In this document: in pieces, positions 53,401 to 62,736 of the stretch | Layout: every line of letters begins with the position of its first letter | Position numbering within the stretch: position 1 is the first letter of the stretch | Source: JAJFUI01 sp039698035 | Lineage (GTDB): Bacteria > Planctomycetota > Planctomycetia > Pirellulales > Thermoguttaceae | NCBI GenBank assembly: GCA_039698035.1 | Contig: JBDKSW010000014.1 | Coordinates: 248,001-312,000, forward strand | Length of the DNA: 64,000 nt | Reading direction: 5' to 3' | Notes under the pieces: generated by a model | Seen by the model: the letters and a program-made list of their open reading frames with translations, nothing else | Databases searched by the model: none | What the model was told of the DNA's origin: nothing | Made by a program: the position numbers and the translations under genes

Positions 53401-53665
53401 CGAGGACATGAAGCCGGCCGGTTTCGAGCCGGTGGACCTTCGCAGCGGTTACACGGGGAACGCGATTGGGGCCTACGTCGAGTTTCGCGACAACCGCGTG
53501 GTGTTCTTCGCCCGCACCTTGGCGCGCGGCAAGCACAGCGTCAGCTATCGGATGCGGGCCGAAACGCCCGGTCGCTTTTCCGCCCTCCCAACCCGCGTCT
53601 CGGCCATGTACGCGCCCGACCTCAAGGGCAATTCGGACGAGATCAAGCTGGAGGTGCGGGATTAG
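47435..53665 (+). CDS. Bacterial alpha-2-macroglobulin family protein
   Basis: 2,076 residues. The start at 47435 gives a signal peptide (MNTARWFRWLSPLVLMAVAS), with AAGGA upstream. An N-terminal helical region (to about 330) looks TPR-like. A chain of macroglobulin beta domains follows, including KKPLDGKTYYFVADAATGRPVPN and AYALTDRPVYRPEQKVHYKFW (MG2-type). Then come the A2M domain (LWVGAVTTAADGTAQVSL, MPDNLTTWRIKVWA) and the thioester motif in YPYGCTEQTLN, with C1531 and Q1534 intact. A helical thioester domain with DGGWGWF and a receptor-type C-terminus complete it. Bacterial homologues trap attacking proteases in the periplasm or at the cell surface. No penicillin-binding-protein 1C gene, a frequent partner, lies next to it. 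Two degraded palindromic repeats sit in frame (near 50,430 and 52,118). Confidence 0.93.
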   Translation: MNTARWFRWLSPLVLMAVASSTPASENQGQRALMQQAFNDGNFKDAYEGFRSLAIDPANDTDRVGSDLEMAVRCLVQLDRQDEIDALLEKAIRSHGQNWRLLLSAAQSYTANTVAHHGFLVAGAFQRGPKRGGGQPVGSDERDRVRALQLMVQAMPLVLKDEHSKDVSDFFLHFVDVLGFDRSGGQAWRLQYLSDLKVLPDYEQGGRRWGWRPTEESRGAPVDAEGRPIFYHVPTSLDAAENDGQRWRWCLQQVAERDPERLNSARMRLASFLESQFGVHTIADAGWPFGREQTDDTREDQTGPYALHTLAENETIARLATGIRRFSLPDEFNPIKIYQAMANDDGDAKSRIDALESLARVFENRRQYPKAAGYWRRLLDDFPDEKQERRESWRLRLDRIVGAWGRFEPNQTQPAGCDATLEYRFRNGRQVTFTAHQLNTEELLADIKAYLKSNPRELDWGQLNLDNLGYRIVRDNQRQYLGPEVARWQLTLEPRQNHFDTRTTVATRLQKPGAYLVEAQMAGGNTCFVVVWVDDTVILKKPLDGKTYYFVADAATGRPVPNANVEFFGWQHGRVNRARPPATITRQFAERTDANGQVIPDPDQQVADCQWLITARTAEGRFAYLGFTRIWRGVRRDARYDATKAYALTDRPVYRPEQKVHYKFWIGRARYDAPETCEFANRDVAVEVHNPKGDKVLSETKRTDAFGGIEGDYLIPADATLGVFAIVAKLPHRNVQLGGGRFRVEEYKKPEFEVTVDAPATPIILGQKITATIKARYYFGSPVTQAKVKCKVIRTSRDEPWFPAASWDWLYGPGYGWFASDYDWYPGWQSWGCPRPAPAWWPRRQSPPEVVVEQEVPMGPDGVVNVEIDTAVAKAIHPDQDHAYTITAEVVDASRRTIVGTGNVLVARKPFTVQAWLDRGYLRVGDAATAHFSARTLDGRPVQGHGELRLLKIAYREGKPVETPVQTWTLDTDAEGLASQQLMASQSGQYRLSYKLTSQLASPASGKGVEGTAIGPPSKRAETTTATIEGGCVFTIVGDQFDGSQFRFNHLELIPDKREYAPGDAVKLQINTDRPGSTVLLFVRPVNGVYLQPKVLHLDGKSVIEEIGVAARDMPNFFIEADTIADGRLYTEVRQIFVPPEKRILNVEIQPGRADLQPAAVYKPGEKAKVLLKLTDLAGRPFVGSSVVAIYDKSLEYVSGGSNVPDIREFFWRWRRHHEPQGESTLDRWFPNTAPPNTIGMEDLGGFDIPFDDAEPKRRFEAGANGMGAMPRMAASPATAARPSDAAPRIEPTVRRKFADTALWVGAVTTAADGTAQVSLDMPDNLTTWRIKVWALGQGTRVGQGFADVITRKDLIVRLESPRFFVQSDEVVLSAIAHNYLKTKKHVRLVLELEGGRLEPLLPVRRELVRPDTVLLSPEGQSREIEPNGEARVDWRVKVLEEGHAIVRVKALTDEESDAMEQRFPCYVHGMPKTESYSGALGRQDTSGRFTFTIPEKRRPEQSRLEVRWSPTLAGAMIDALPYLVDYPYGCTEQTLNRFLPTVLTQKILLEMEGKAGHGGAALTASPSPANERGKDGDRNARQVANRLNKRIFDQAEVTRMVKQGVERLTEMQCSDGGWGWFSGWGEHSDAHTTALVVHGLQIAQQNGVALVPGVLERGVAWLVRYEAEQLELLNRAAEQHDQPIDRRPRKASADNLDAFVAMVLTDAGQPNAEMRDFLYRDRTRLAVYALTMYGMALEQQGEKQKLAMVLRNLGQYVQEDEENQTAWLRLPQDSWWHWYGSEFEAHAYYLKLLARTDPHGSLAPRIVKYLLNNRKHATYWNSTRDTALCIEAMADFLRRSGENRPQVAVEVYFDGRLQKTVEITPHNLFTFDNRFVLEGHALATGQHTIELRKQGVGPLYYTGCLSTFTLEDFIHRAGLEIKVNRKYYKLIGSSKLEKAAGSRGQPVEQRTEKYAREELASDAQLKSGDLVEIELEIDSKNDYEHLIFEDMKPAGFEPVDLRSGYTGNAIGAYVEFRDNRVVFFARTLARGKHSVSYRMRAETPGRFSALPTRVSAMYAPDLKGNSDEIKLEVRD
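50430..50480 (+). repeat. Decayed palindromic repeat inside the alpha-2-macroglobulin gene, copy 1
   Basis: The core CCCGCAAGCGGG is a perfect palindrome-like hairpin and is followed by GACGGCAATCG. It encodes the low-complexity stretch ASPASGKGVEGTAIGPPSK near residues 1000-1020. The DNA resembles the copy at 52118. Confidence 0.6.
52118..52172 (+). repeat. Decayed palindromic repeat inside the alpha-2-macroglobulin gene, copy 2
   Basis: CCCCTCTCCCGCAAATGAGCG followed by GACGGCGATCG aligns with copy 1 (shared CCCGCAA core and ACGGC-ATCG end). It encodes ALTASPSPANERGKDGD shortly after the thioester, an insertion foreign to the family. Confidence 0.6.
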
Positions 53666-53730
53666 CCCGACCAGCGCGCAAGTGACGACCGGATGTCACC
53701 TGACCGCGGACCGGCCAACGAGAACCATTC

Positions 53731-55428
<1,698 letters not shown>

Positions 55429-55850
55429 CGTCGGCTCGAGGGGTCTCTTGGAAAGGCCTGTGTCTCATTCCGCGGCAGGCGCTGTCGCCAATGAAACGGA
55501 ACCAGCTATTATACCCTTTCTTTCCACCCGGCTTTAGGGGGCGCAGCCAGCCGGCGACAAAGGCCGCAGTCTGCCGCCCTCGCCCAACCTCTCTACCTGA
55601 AAAAGCGAAAAAGATTGCCTGCTGGCAGTGCCGTCCGAGGCGAGAATCGCCATCAAGCGGCCCAGGCCGGGTGGCCCTGCCAGGGGCGGCCATCGCCTTG
55701 GCCCCGCAGGCCAATTGGGCATCCAGCGGACACCCGGTTGACGACCGACGCCGCGTCTGTCATACTCTTTTCAGTCACTGCCTATAATCCACAGGACGAA
55801 ACCCGTCTGACCGTGGTTTGGGCGGCGTGGCCACTCGTGGCTGACACAAT
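55429..55850. other. Intergenic region upstream of glnS and the tRNA gene
   Basis: 422 bp between the glnS start and the tRNA. No open frame here has coding character. The right part holds the -10 box at 55784-55789 that probably serves the tRNA. No RNA family was recognised in the rest. Confidence 0.5.
55784..55789 (+). promoter_or_regulatory. Predicted -10 box of the tRNA-Val gene
   Basis: A perfect TATAAT. The -35 region is poor (GTCATA at 55760-55765, 18-bp spacer). The start would be about 55 nt before the tRNA. Confidence 0.45.
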
Positions 55851-55924
55851 GGGCGGTTAGCTCAGTTGGTTAGAGCACCAGCTCGACAAGCTGGGGGTCG
55901 GAGGTTCGAGCCCTCTACCGCCCA
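55851..55924 (+). tRNA. tRNA-Val (anticodon GAC), with C at position 33
   Basis: A 74-nt cloverleaf. The acceptor stem pairs GGGCGGT with ACCGCCC and the discriminator is A. The D-arm is GCTC/GAGC with GG in the loop, the anticodon stem is CCAGC/GCTGG, the variable loop is GGGTC, and the T-arm is GGAGG/CCTCT with loop TTCGAGC. The anticodon loop is TCGACAA, giving anticodon GAC at 55885-55887 (valine). Position 33 (55884) is C where almost all tRNAs have U. No CCA is encoded. A strong hairpin terminator follows. Confidence 0.9.
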
Positions 55925-56248
55925 CACCGACGCTCACACAGCGTTGCAAACCCCGGAAGAACCGGGGTTTTGCGTTTCTTGGCGCAGCCAGCTTGCAGCA
56001 CACTTCGGCGGTTGTCATACCGCAACGCTCGCCGAAACCCGGTCCACGCCGCGTAACGCACCATTGTCCCCAACGTCCGCGGTCGACAGTCCCCGTAACC
56101 GTTGGGGCATCGCGACTCCAGGACAGAACAGCCCCCCCCAACGATACTGGTTCGCACAATGTCTGCGTTGCCCCAAACCGCCTGAACGGCTAGAATCGCA
56201 CGGTTTGGCCGACCTTCCCGATAGACCTCGCTCACGGATGGACGAGTG
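55925..56248. other. Intergenic region between tRNA-Val and kdsD
   Basis: 324 bp that begin with the terminator at 55948-55978. The remainder must contain the promoter of the kdsD operon, but no convincing hexamer pair was found. No other gene is supported. Confidence 0.45.
55948..55978 (+). terminator. Intrinsic terminator after tRNA-Val
   Basis: AAACCCCGG (55948-55956), a 5-nt loop AAGAA, then CCGGGGTTT and the T-rich run TTTTGCGTTTCTT. A 9-bp perfect stem with a T-tract, 24 nt after the tRNA. Confidence 0.8.
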
Positions 56249-57334
56249 ATGAGCATGGAAGCCGCAATTTCCTCCGATACGCTGAGTCCGTTCGAGCAAC
56301 TTCGGTTCGCTCGAAAGGTCATCCTGACCGAGAGCCGTGCCCTGGCAGCGGTGGCCAACCGGCTTGGCGACGACTTCTGTCAAGCCGTCCAATTGATCTT
56401 CGGCTGCCGAGGCAACGTGATCGTCAGCGGCATGGGCAAGGCCGGCCTCATCGGCCAGAAGATCATGGCGACACTGGCCTCGACCGGCACCCCGAGCCAC
56501 TGCCTGCACCCGGCCGAGGCGGTTCACGGCGACCTGGGCCGCGTCCGAAGCAACGATGTTCTGCTGATGCTTTCGCAAAGCGGGGAAACGGACGAGGTCA
56601 CACGCCTGCTGCCATCGCTGGCCGAGCTGGGCGTGCCGCTCGTGGCCATCACGGCTCGCGCCACCAGCACGTTGGGCCGCGCCGCGACCGTCACGATCGA
56701 ACTTGGCGAACTGCATGAGGCGTGCTCGCTGGGATTGGCGCCCAGCACAAGCACGACCGCGATGCTCGCCGTCGGCGATGCCCTGGCCCTGCTGGTCAGC
56801 CACATGCGGCGGTTCGGCCGCGACGACTTTGCCCGCTATCATCCGGCCGGCAATCTCGGCTACCAATTGAGCAAGGTGGAAGAGCAAATGCGGCCGCTCG
56901 AGCAGTGTCGCGTGGCCAGCCAGGATCAAACGGTCCGCGAGGTGCTCGTTGGCACGAGCGTGCCAGGCCGTCGCACGGGCGCGACGATGCTCGTGGACGA
57001 GCGGGGGCAACTCGCAGGCATTTTCACCGACAGCGATCTGGCCCGACTCCTGGAACGGCGCGGCGACCAGGACCTCGATCATTCGATCCGGCACGTCATG
57101 ACGCCAGATCCGTTGCGCGTGCAGTCTGGCTCGCGAATGACGGAGGCCGTGGCCATCATGGCGGCGCGCAGGATCAGTGAATTGCCCGTTGTCAGCGAGG
57201 ACGGCAAGCCGATCGGTCTGATCGACGTCACGGACATCGTGGCCCTGCTGCCGAAAGAGGCGGAGGCTCCCATGCGCGGCGCGACGGCGTGGCGCGTTGT
57301 CGGCGGGTCCGATGAGGAACACTTGACGCCGTAA
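56249..57334 (+). CDS. kdsD: Arabinose-5-phosphate isomerase (KdsD/KpsF/GutQ family)
   Basis: 361 residues. The N-terminal SIS domain contains GNVIVSGMGKAGLIGQKI, STGTPSHCLHPAEAVHGDLG and LMLSQSGETDEVTRLLP; the C-terminal part holds two CBS motifs (IFTDSDLARLLERRG and LPVVSEDGKPIGLIDVTDI). It interconverts ribulose-5-phosphate and arabinose-5-phosphate, the first step of Kdo synthesis. The ATG at 56249 is used; an adjacent GTG at 56246 is possible. It heads a run of envelope genes; kdsC follows 97 bp later. Confidence 0.94.
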   Translation: MSMEAAISSDTLSPFEQLRFARKVILTESRALAAVANRLGDDFCQAVQLIFGCRGNVIVSGMGKAGLIGQKIMATLASTGTPSHCLHPAEAVHGDLGRVRSNDVLLMLSQSGETDEVTRLLPSLAELGVPLVAITARATSTLGRAATVTIELGELHEACSLGLAPSTSTTAMLAVGDALALLVSHMRRFGRDDFARYHPAGNLGYQLSKVEEQMRPLEQCRVASQDQTVREVLVGTSVPGRRTGATMLVDERGQLAGIFTDSDLARLLERRGDQDLDHSIRHVMTPDPLRVQSGSRMTEAVAIMAARRISELPVVSEDGKPIGLIDVTDIVALLPKEAEAPMRGATAWRVVGGSDEEHLTP

Positions 57335-57431
57335 AGGGCTCTTGCAAAAACGGAACCTTGAGCGAGCGCCGAACGCCCGGCGTTGTTGGCATTCTTCGGC
57401 AGCATCTTCTAAAACGGTTACCAGGCACCCC

Positions 57432-57950
57432 ATGACGCTCAACGAACGTTGCAGAGCCATTCGACTGATCTTGTCCGACGTCGACGGCGTTTTGACCGAT
57501 GGACGCCTGGTCTTCGACAACCAAGGCATCGAGACCAAGCGGTTTCATGTGCGCGACGGCCTGGGCATCCGACTTTGGCAGAGGGCCGGCTATCGCTTCG
57601 GCCTCGTCACGCATCGCAGCTCGAACATTGTGAAGATGCGCGCGGCCGAGTTGGGCATCGGAGTTATCCGCCAGGGGATCGACGACAAGCTGGTGGCGAT
57701 CAAGGCCATCTTGAAGGAGTTGCAGGTGTCGCCCGAGGCGGTCTGCTATCTGGGCGACGACCTGCCCGACCTGCCGGCGGTCCGCGCCGTGGGGCTTGGC
57801 GTCGCGGTTGCCGACGGCTGCCACGAGCTGCGTGAGGCGGCCCATTACGTCACGAAGCTTGGCGGCGGCGCCGGCGCGATTCGCGAAACGATCGAGTTGA
57901 TTCTGAAGGCCCAGTCGCGCTGGGAGGACTTGGTCCAAGCCTACCGATAG
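57432..57950 (+). CDS. kdsC: 3-deoxy-D-manno-octulosonate 8-phosphate phosphatase KdsC
   Basis: 172 residues, HAD phosphatase without a cap domain. LILSDVDGVLTDGRL carries the nucleophile aspartate, FHVRDGLGIRLWQRAGY and GIDDKLVAIKAIL are KdsC-typical, and CYLGDDLPDLPAVRAVGL is the metal motif (the usual GND appears as GDD). It releases phosphate to give free Kdo. The start at 57432 is chosen on family length. The gene order kdsD-kdsC-lptC/lptA-like parallels Escherichia coli. Confidence 0.94.
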   Translation: MTLNERCRAIRLILSDVDGVLTDGRLVFDNQGIETKRFHVRDGLGIRLWQRAGYRFGLVTHRSSNIVKMRAAELGIGVIRQGIDDKLVAIKAILKELQVSPEAVCYLGDDLPDLPAVRAVGLGVAVADGCHELREAAHYVTKLGGGAGAIRETIELILKAQSRWEDLVQAYR

Positions 57951-57964
57951 CTCCCGAGCTTGGC

Positions 57965-60900
57965 ATGACCCGATTTCGCCGCATTGCCGCCAGTTTTGCG
58001 ATCGTGGTGGTCGCCTACTGGGTCTACGCGCTGGCGGTCGTGCCCTGGATCGAGCCGCCGGCCGACCTGGCAATTGGTCGAGCCGTTGCACAAACCGACG
58101 GGACAACCAAGGACGACCCACCCGAGCCGCCAGACGATCCGATCCGCCCGCAAATGGACTGGATCAAAAAGCTCTTCCGCGCCGACGCCTGGGAGTCAAA
58201 AAAGCCGACGATTCTCGAGAGCAATCGGGCGAAGCTGATCTTCGAGAGTTACCGCAATCATCCCGACGGGCGCATCGAGCTGCATCCATGCACGGTGGTC
58301 TTTCCCTACGACGGCCCGGCCGAGGACGAGGACCAGCGAATCCGCCAGTCGATTGTTCTCGAAGCGCCCGGCGGCGCGCTCCTCCAGTTCGACCCGCCGC
58401 TAGACCTTGCCCGGCCGAAGTTCGGCCGACTCGTGGGCGGACGACTGGTGGGGCCAATCACGATCCGTAGCGACTGGAAACTGCCAGGTCCCGAAGACGA
58501 CTTGCTGATCGTGACGCGCGATGTCGAGCTCTTGGACCAGATCGTCCATACGCCGCATATCGTTGATTTCCGATGGGGACCGCATTTTGGCCGTGGTCGG
58601 GACATGATGATCACGCTGTTGAAGGCCCCTATGAAGCCGGGCAGCTCAGTGACCGGCCCCAATATCGCCGGCATTGGCGCGTTCGAGATGCGGCACGTCG
58701 AATTGCTGCGGCTCGACATGGGCCAGGTCAAGTCTGGAAAGGCGGGGCCGCGCGAGAGCATGCCCGTCGAGATTCAGTGCCGTGGGCCGTTTCGCTTCGA
58801 CGTCCCGAAACGCGTGGCCAGCTTTCGCGACGGCGTCAACGTCATGAAGCTCAACGCGACGGGCCCGGCCGATCAAGTCCTTTGCGACGTGCTCTCGGTG
58901 CATTTCGTTGGACGCAAGGACGGCGTCCCGGCGGGCGGCAACAAACCCAAACCCGATTCGCTGGACCTCGTGGCACAACGACTCGAAGCCCGCGGCAATC
59001 CGGTCGTCGTCAAGGCCCCAAGCCAGAACGTGACCGCCCAGGGCCCGCGAATCGAATACAACTTGCTCAGTCAATCGATCACGCTCGACGGCGCTCAAGA
59101 CGTGTTCCTCCAGCAAGCCACGAACGAGATTCACGCCCGCACCCTCAACTATCAGTCGGCCGGTCAGGATCGGCTCGGGCGGGTCCTGGCCGAGGGGCCG
59201 GGCTGGCTCCGCGGCAAGTCCGACCGCGGCGGCCAACAGCTTGAGGCCGTCTGGCGCGAGCAACTCCGCGTGGCGCCCGACGGCGAAAACCATGTGGTCT
59301 CGTTGAGCGGAGGCGCCGAGCTGCGATGTCCAGGCGTCGGGCAGCTTCAGGCCAACGAAATCCTGCTTTGGCTTAACGAGATGCCTCCGGTCGCCAAGGG
59401 CGCGTCGCGCCGACTGCGGCCGGATCACCTGGCGGCCCGCAATGCGGTTCACATGAACTCGCCCCAGCTTTCCGGCGAGGTCGAGCAACTGGACGTGCGG
59501 TTCGAGGAGATTGCCCCCGTCTCGGGATTGCCGCGCGAGACATCCGACCCGGTGCTGGGCCGTGTGGCCGGCGGCTTTGCGACAAGTCCTGCGCAAGGCG
59601 GTGGAGGGCCCGGCATGACGAACGCCCCGCCGCGCGGCATGGTCGCGGTGCCCTCGGCGCAACCCGGCGCAACGCAGCGGTTCGGCGTCATGGGGCGAGC
59701 GCTTCAGGCCCACGTGCTGCTTGGCGGCGCGCAGCCGGGCGTAGCCCGCTTGGTTATCCAGGACGGCGTTCGTTTTTTTGAAGAGCCGTCCGGGGACCCC
59801 AATGCCCAACGGCTGCTGCAGATCATTGGCGACCGATTGGAGCTGACCGACGCAACGGCGCCCAACGCCGTTGCAACCGTGGTGGGCCGGCCAGCCCATT
59901 GCGAAGCCCGAGGGCTCGGTCTCACGGGAGCCACCATTCGCGTGAACCGCGGCGAGAACCGGCTGGAGATCGACGGTCCCGGCCAGATGGACATGCCGCT
60001 GCCGGCCGCCCAGGGCCAACCGTCGCCCAGATCGCTGGCCGTCACGTGGCAGCGCGGGATGCTGTTCGACGGCCAGACGGCAACTTTCGCCGACTCGGTG
60101 GTCGCCGCCGTGAGCGGTCAGCCCTCGCAACAACGACTGCAAACGCAAACCATGGCGGTGCAGTTGTCTCGCCCCGTCGTTTTTTCCACGCCCAGCTCGC
60201 AACAGCAGCCCGAAGTCGAGAAGATCGGATGCTCGGGCGGCGTCTGGATCGAAAATCGCACCTGCGATCAACAAGGGCAACCGCTCAGTTGGGAGCAACT
60301 CCAAGTTCCCAGCATGGGGGTCAACACACTCAGCGGGCAAGTGCGAGCCACGGGGCCCGGCTGGCTTCGCAGCGTTCGTCGCGGTTCGACCAACGTCCTT
60401 GGTGAACCGGGAGTCGCGGCCGCACGCTCCGAGGCCCGCGATCAAAACCAACTCACCTGCATGTACGTGACGTTTCAGACATCGATCACGGGCACGCTTC
60501 CACTTCAGAAAGCGGGAACCGGCGGGCCGTTGTTGAACCTCATCTTTGCCGATCACGTCCGGGGGGCCTACGCGCCAGTCGATCGCTGGGACGCCACGAT
60601 TCCGGTCAACAACCCGGACAAGCTCGGCCCGCAGGGGATGACCGCTCGTTGCGATCAGCTTTCCGTGGCCGAGATGCCCGTGCCAGGAGCCGCAACTCGC
60701 TCGTTCGAGTTGGCCGCGCTCGGGAATGCGGTCGTTGAAGGAACAACGTTCACGGCGCGCGCGAATCGCATCAGTTATGACAGTGCCAAGGGGATGCTCG
60801 TTTTGGAAGGAGGCGGTCGCGAATACGCGGTGTTGCATCACCAGTTGCGAGCCGGAGATGAACAGGACAAGAGCGTGGCTCGCAAAATCCTCTATTGGCC

Positions 60901-60979
60901 CAAGACGCACGGTCTTAGGGTGGAGGGCGGCCAATCGTTGAATATGGGCCAAACGCCCGTGGCGCTGCCGGCGAAATAG
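57965..60979 (+). CDS. Large LptC/LptA-like lipopolysaccharide-transport protein
   Basis: 1,004 residues with one N-terminal membrane helix (about 8-28, ASFAIVVVAYWVYALAVV), then a Pro/Asp-rich linker and a long beta-rich body. The segment LEARGNPVVVKAPSQNVTAQG to ITLDGAQDVFLQQATNEIHARTLNYQ has the strand pattern of the OstA/LptA jellyroll. Repeating text of this type (LSGGAELRCPGVGQLQANEILLWL, GGREYAVLHHQLRAG) runs to the end. Lying 14 bp after kdsC, where enterobacteria have lptC and lptA, it is probably an inner-membrane-anchored bridge carrying LPS across the periplasm. It is about three times the combined size of LptC and LptA. Family evidence is moderate; the role rests partly on position. 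Confidence 0.72.
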   Translation: MTRFRRIAASFAIVVVAYWVYALAVVPWIEPPADLAIGRAVAQTDGTTKDDPPEPPDDPIRPQMDWIKKLFRADAWESKKPTILESNRAKLIFESYRNHPDGRIELHPCTVVFPYDGPAEDEDQRIRQSIVLEAPGGALLQFDPPLDLARPKFGRLVGGRLVGPITIRSDWKLPGPEDDLLIVTRDVELLDQIVHTPHIVDFRWGPHFGRGRDMMITLLKAPMKPGSSVTGPNIAGIGAFEMRHVELLRLDMGQVKSGKAGPRESMPVEIQCRGPFRFDVPKRVASFRDGVNVMKLNATGPADQVLCDVLSVHFVGRKDGVPAGGNKPKPDSLDLVAQRLEARGNPVVVKAPSQNVTAQGPRIEYNLLSQSITLDGAQDVFLQQATNEIHARTLNYQSAGQDRLGRVLAEGPGWLRGKSDRGGQQLEAVWREQLRVAPDGENHVVSLSGGAELRCPGVGQLQANEILLWLNEMPPVAKGASRRLRPDHLAARNAVHMNSPQLSGEVEQLDVRFEEIAPVSGLPRETSDPVLGRVAGGFATSPAQGGGGPGMTNAPPRGMVAVPSAQPGATQRFGVMGRALQAHVLLGGAQPGVARLVIQDGVRFFEEPSGDPNAQRLLQIIGDRLELTDATAPNAVATVVGRPAHCEARGLGLTGATIRVNRGENRLEIDGPGQMDMPLPAAQGQPSPRSLAVTWQRGMLFDGQTATFADSVVAAVSGQPSQQRLQTQTMAVQLSRPVVFSTPSSQQQPEVEKIGCSGGVWIENRTCDQQGQPLSWEQLQVPSMGVNTLSGQVRATGPGWLRSVRRGSTNVLGEPGVAAARSEARDQNQLTCMYVTFQTSITGTLPLQKAGTGGPLLNLIFADHVRGAYAPVDRWDATIPVNNPDKLGPQGMTARCDQLSVAEMPVPGAATRSFELAALGNAVVEGTTFTARANRISYDSAKGMLVLEGGGREYAVLHHQLRAGDEQDKSVARKILYWPKTHGLRVEGGQSLNMGQTPVALPAK

Positions 60980-61014
60980 ACGAGACTCGTATATTTCAAT
61001 GAAAGGGACCGCCG

Positions 61015-61551
61015 ATGAAAACGCTGATTCCCGAGGAGCAAGTCCGCAACGGCATCCACCGCTTGGCCGCGGAAATCCAACAACACTATGACAGCAAGCC
61101 GCTCACGCTGGTTGGCGTCATGATCGGCAGCGTTGTTCTGCTGGCCGACCTGATCCGACTGTTGGACGCGCCGTTGCGGGCCGAACTGTTGCACGCCCGC
61201 TGCGACCGCGAAAAGGGCATCTGCCAGGGGCCGCTCGTGATCGACGAAGACCTGCTTTCATTCGGCGTCCGCGGTCGCCACGTCCTGCTGGTGGACGACA
61301 TTTTTCATACCGGCCGCACCCTCTGGGACCTGATTCCGCAGATCGATGACCTCGGGCCGCTCAGCGTGCGCACGGCCGTGCTGCTCCAAAAGGCTGGTAA
61401 AACTGAGGTTCCGCTCAAGCCGGACTTCGTCGGTTTCACAATTCCCGAGGTGTTCGTCGTCGGTTACGGTTTGGATTATAATGATCGGTATCGAAGCCTG
61501 CCGTACTTGGCCGCGTTGGACCCCGAGGACATGACCGCTAAGGGAAGTTGA
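61015..61551 (+). CDS. hpt: Hypoxanthine phosphoribosyltransferase
   Basis: 178 residues, type I phosphoribosyltransferase. The PRPP-binding motif is VLLVDDIFHTGRTLWDL; LVGVMIGSVVLLADLIR and PEVFVVGYGLDYNDRYRSLPYLA are Hpt/HprT signatures. It salvages hypoxanthine (and often guanine) to the nucleotide. AGGGACC precedes the ATG. It sits 35 bp after the LPS-transport gene, an apparently incidental operon member. Confidence 0.93.
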   Translation: MKTLIPEEQVRNGIHRLAAEIQQHYDSKPLTLVGVMIGSVVLLADLIRLLDAPLRAELLHARCDREKGICQGPLVIDEDLLSFGVRGRHVLLVDDIFHTGRTLWDLIPQIDDLGPLSVRTAVLLQKAGKTEVPLKPDFVGFTIPEVFVVGYGLDYNDRYRSLPYLAALDPEDMTAKGS

Positions 61552-61635
61552 AAGCACGCCAGGCGAAACGCCCGTTCCCGCACGCTCGATGGTTCAACTG
61601 CATTCCTCGAAAGAACCCGGATTTCTCAATTCTTC

Positions 61636-62736
61636 ATGGCCAAGCGCATTCTGCTAGTGATTCCGACCTTGGACCGCGCCGGCGCGGAGAAGCAGCTGTG
61701 TCTGCTGGCCACGGGCCTGCCCCGCGAGGAGTTCGAGGTCCACGTGTGTGCGCTAACGCGCGGCGGCCCGCTGGCCGCCGAGTTGAACGCCGCGGGGGTG
61801 CCGCTCCGCGTGATCGGCAAACGCTGGAAGGTCGATCCCCAGGCGTTTTGGCGACTCCGACGGTACGTGGCCGAGCTGCGACCCGATCTGGTCCATACGT
61901 GGATGTTCGCGGCCAACGCGTATGGCTTGGCGGCCGCCCGACTCTGCGGCGTCTCGAACGTCGTGATCGCCCAGCGGTGCGTGGATCCGTGGAAGAGCCG
62001 ACTGCAATTGACCATCGATCGGGCAATGGCCCGACGGTCTCGCGCCGTGGTGGTCAACAGCGAGGGCGTGCGCGACTTCTACGTCCGCCACGGGACGCCG
62101 GCCAATCGCGTTCGGCTCATCCCGAACGGCATCGCGCTGCCGGCCGCGCCAGAGCTGACACGCCGCCAACTGCTGGTCGAGCTGGGACTGCCGGAGCAGA
62201 GCCGGCTAATTGCCGCGGTGGGCCGCCTCTGGCCGCAAAAACGGTTGCGCGACGCCATCTGGGCGGCCGAGCTGTTGCGCGTCATTCGCGGCGACACCCA
62301 TCTGTTGATCATCGGCGACGGTCCCCAACACGACCGGCTCCGACAGTTCCGCGATCAGGCGGGCGTCCGCGACTACGTTCATTTTCTCGGCCATCGAGAC
62401 GACGTAAACCAGATATTGCCGCATTGCGACCTGCTCTGGTCCAGCAGCGGCTATGAAGGGCAATCCAACGCCATTCTGGAAGCCATGGCCGCGGGCCTGC
62501 CGGTCGTCGCAACCGACATTCCAGGCACACGCGAGCTGGTCGTTCCCGACGTGACCGGTTATCTGGTGGCAGTCGGCCACCGTGCGGGCTTGGCCAAATA
62601 CGCCGAGCGGTTGCTGAACGATCCGGCCTTGGCTTTGCGACTTGGCCAGGCGGCTCGCAAGCGAGTGCAAGAGGAGTTCAGTGTGCGGAACATGGTCGAT
62701 CGGCACGCGAACCTCTATCGCCAGTTGCTCGGGTAG
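61636..62736 (+). CDS. GT4-type glycosyltransferase
   Basis: 366 residues, GT-B fold. The N-terminal half starts ILLVIPTLDRAGAEKQL with the glycine-rich loop typical of GT4; DLVHTWMFAANAYG follows. The C-terminal half has VGRLWPQKR, LLIIGDGPQ and the nucleotide-sugar EX7E motif in GYEGQSNAILEAMAAGLPVVA. The acceptor is unknown; LPS core or O-antigen assembly is likely given the Kdo and Lpt-like genes upstream, though this is inference. Confidence 0.9.
   Translation: MAKRILLVIPTLDRAGAEKQLCLLATGLPREEFEVHVCALTRGGPLAAELNAAGVPLRVIGKRWKVDPQAFWRLRRYVAELRPDLVHTWMFAANAYGLAAARLCGVSNVVIAQRCVDPWKSRLQLTIDRAMARRSRAVVVNSEGVRDFYVRHGTPANRVRLIPNGIALPAAPELTRRQLLVELGLPEQSRLIAAVGRLWPQKRLRDAIWAAELLRVIRGDTHLLIIGDGPQHDRLRQFRDQAGVRDYVHFLGHRDDVNQILPHCDLLWSSSGYEGQSNAILEAMAAGLPVVATDIPGTRELVVPDVTGYLVAVGHRAGLAKYAERLLNDPALALRLGQAARKRVQEEFSVRNMVDRHANLYRQLLG

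Noticed and set aside
58646..60952. A 768-codon minus-strand frame
   Set aside because: Antisense to the LptC/LptA-like gene; low-complexity composition and no recognisable domain.
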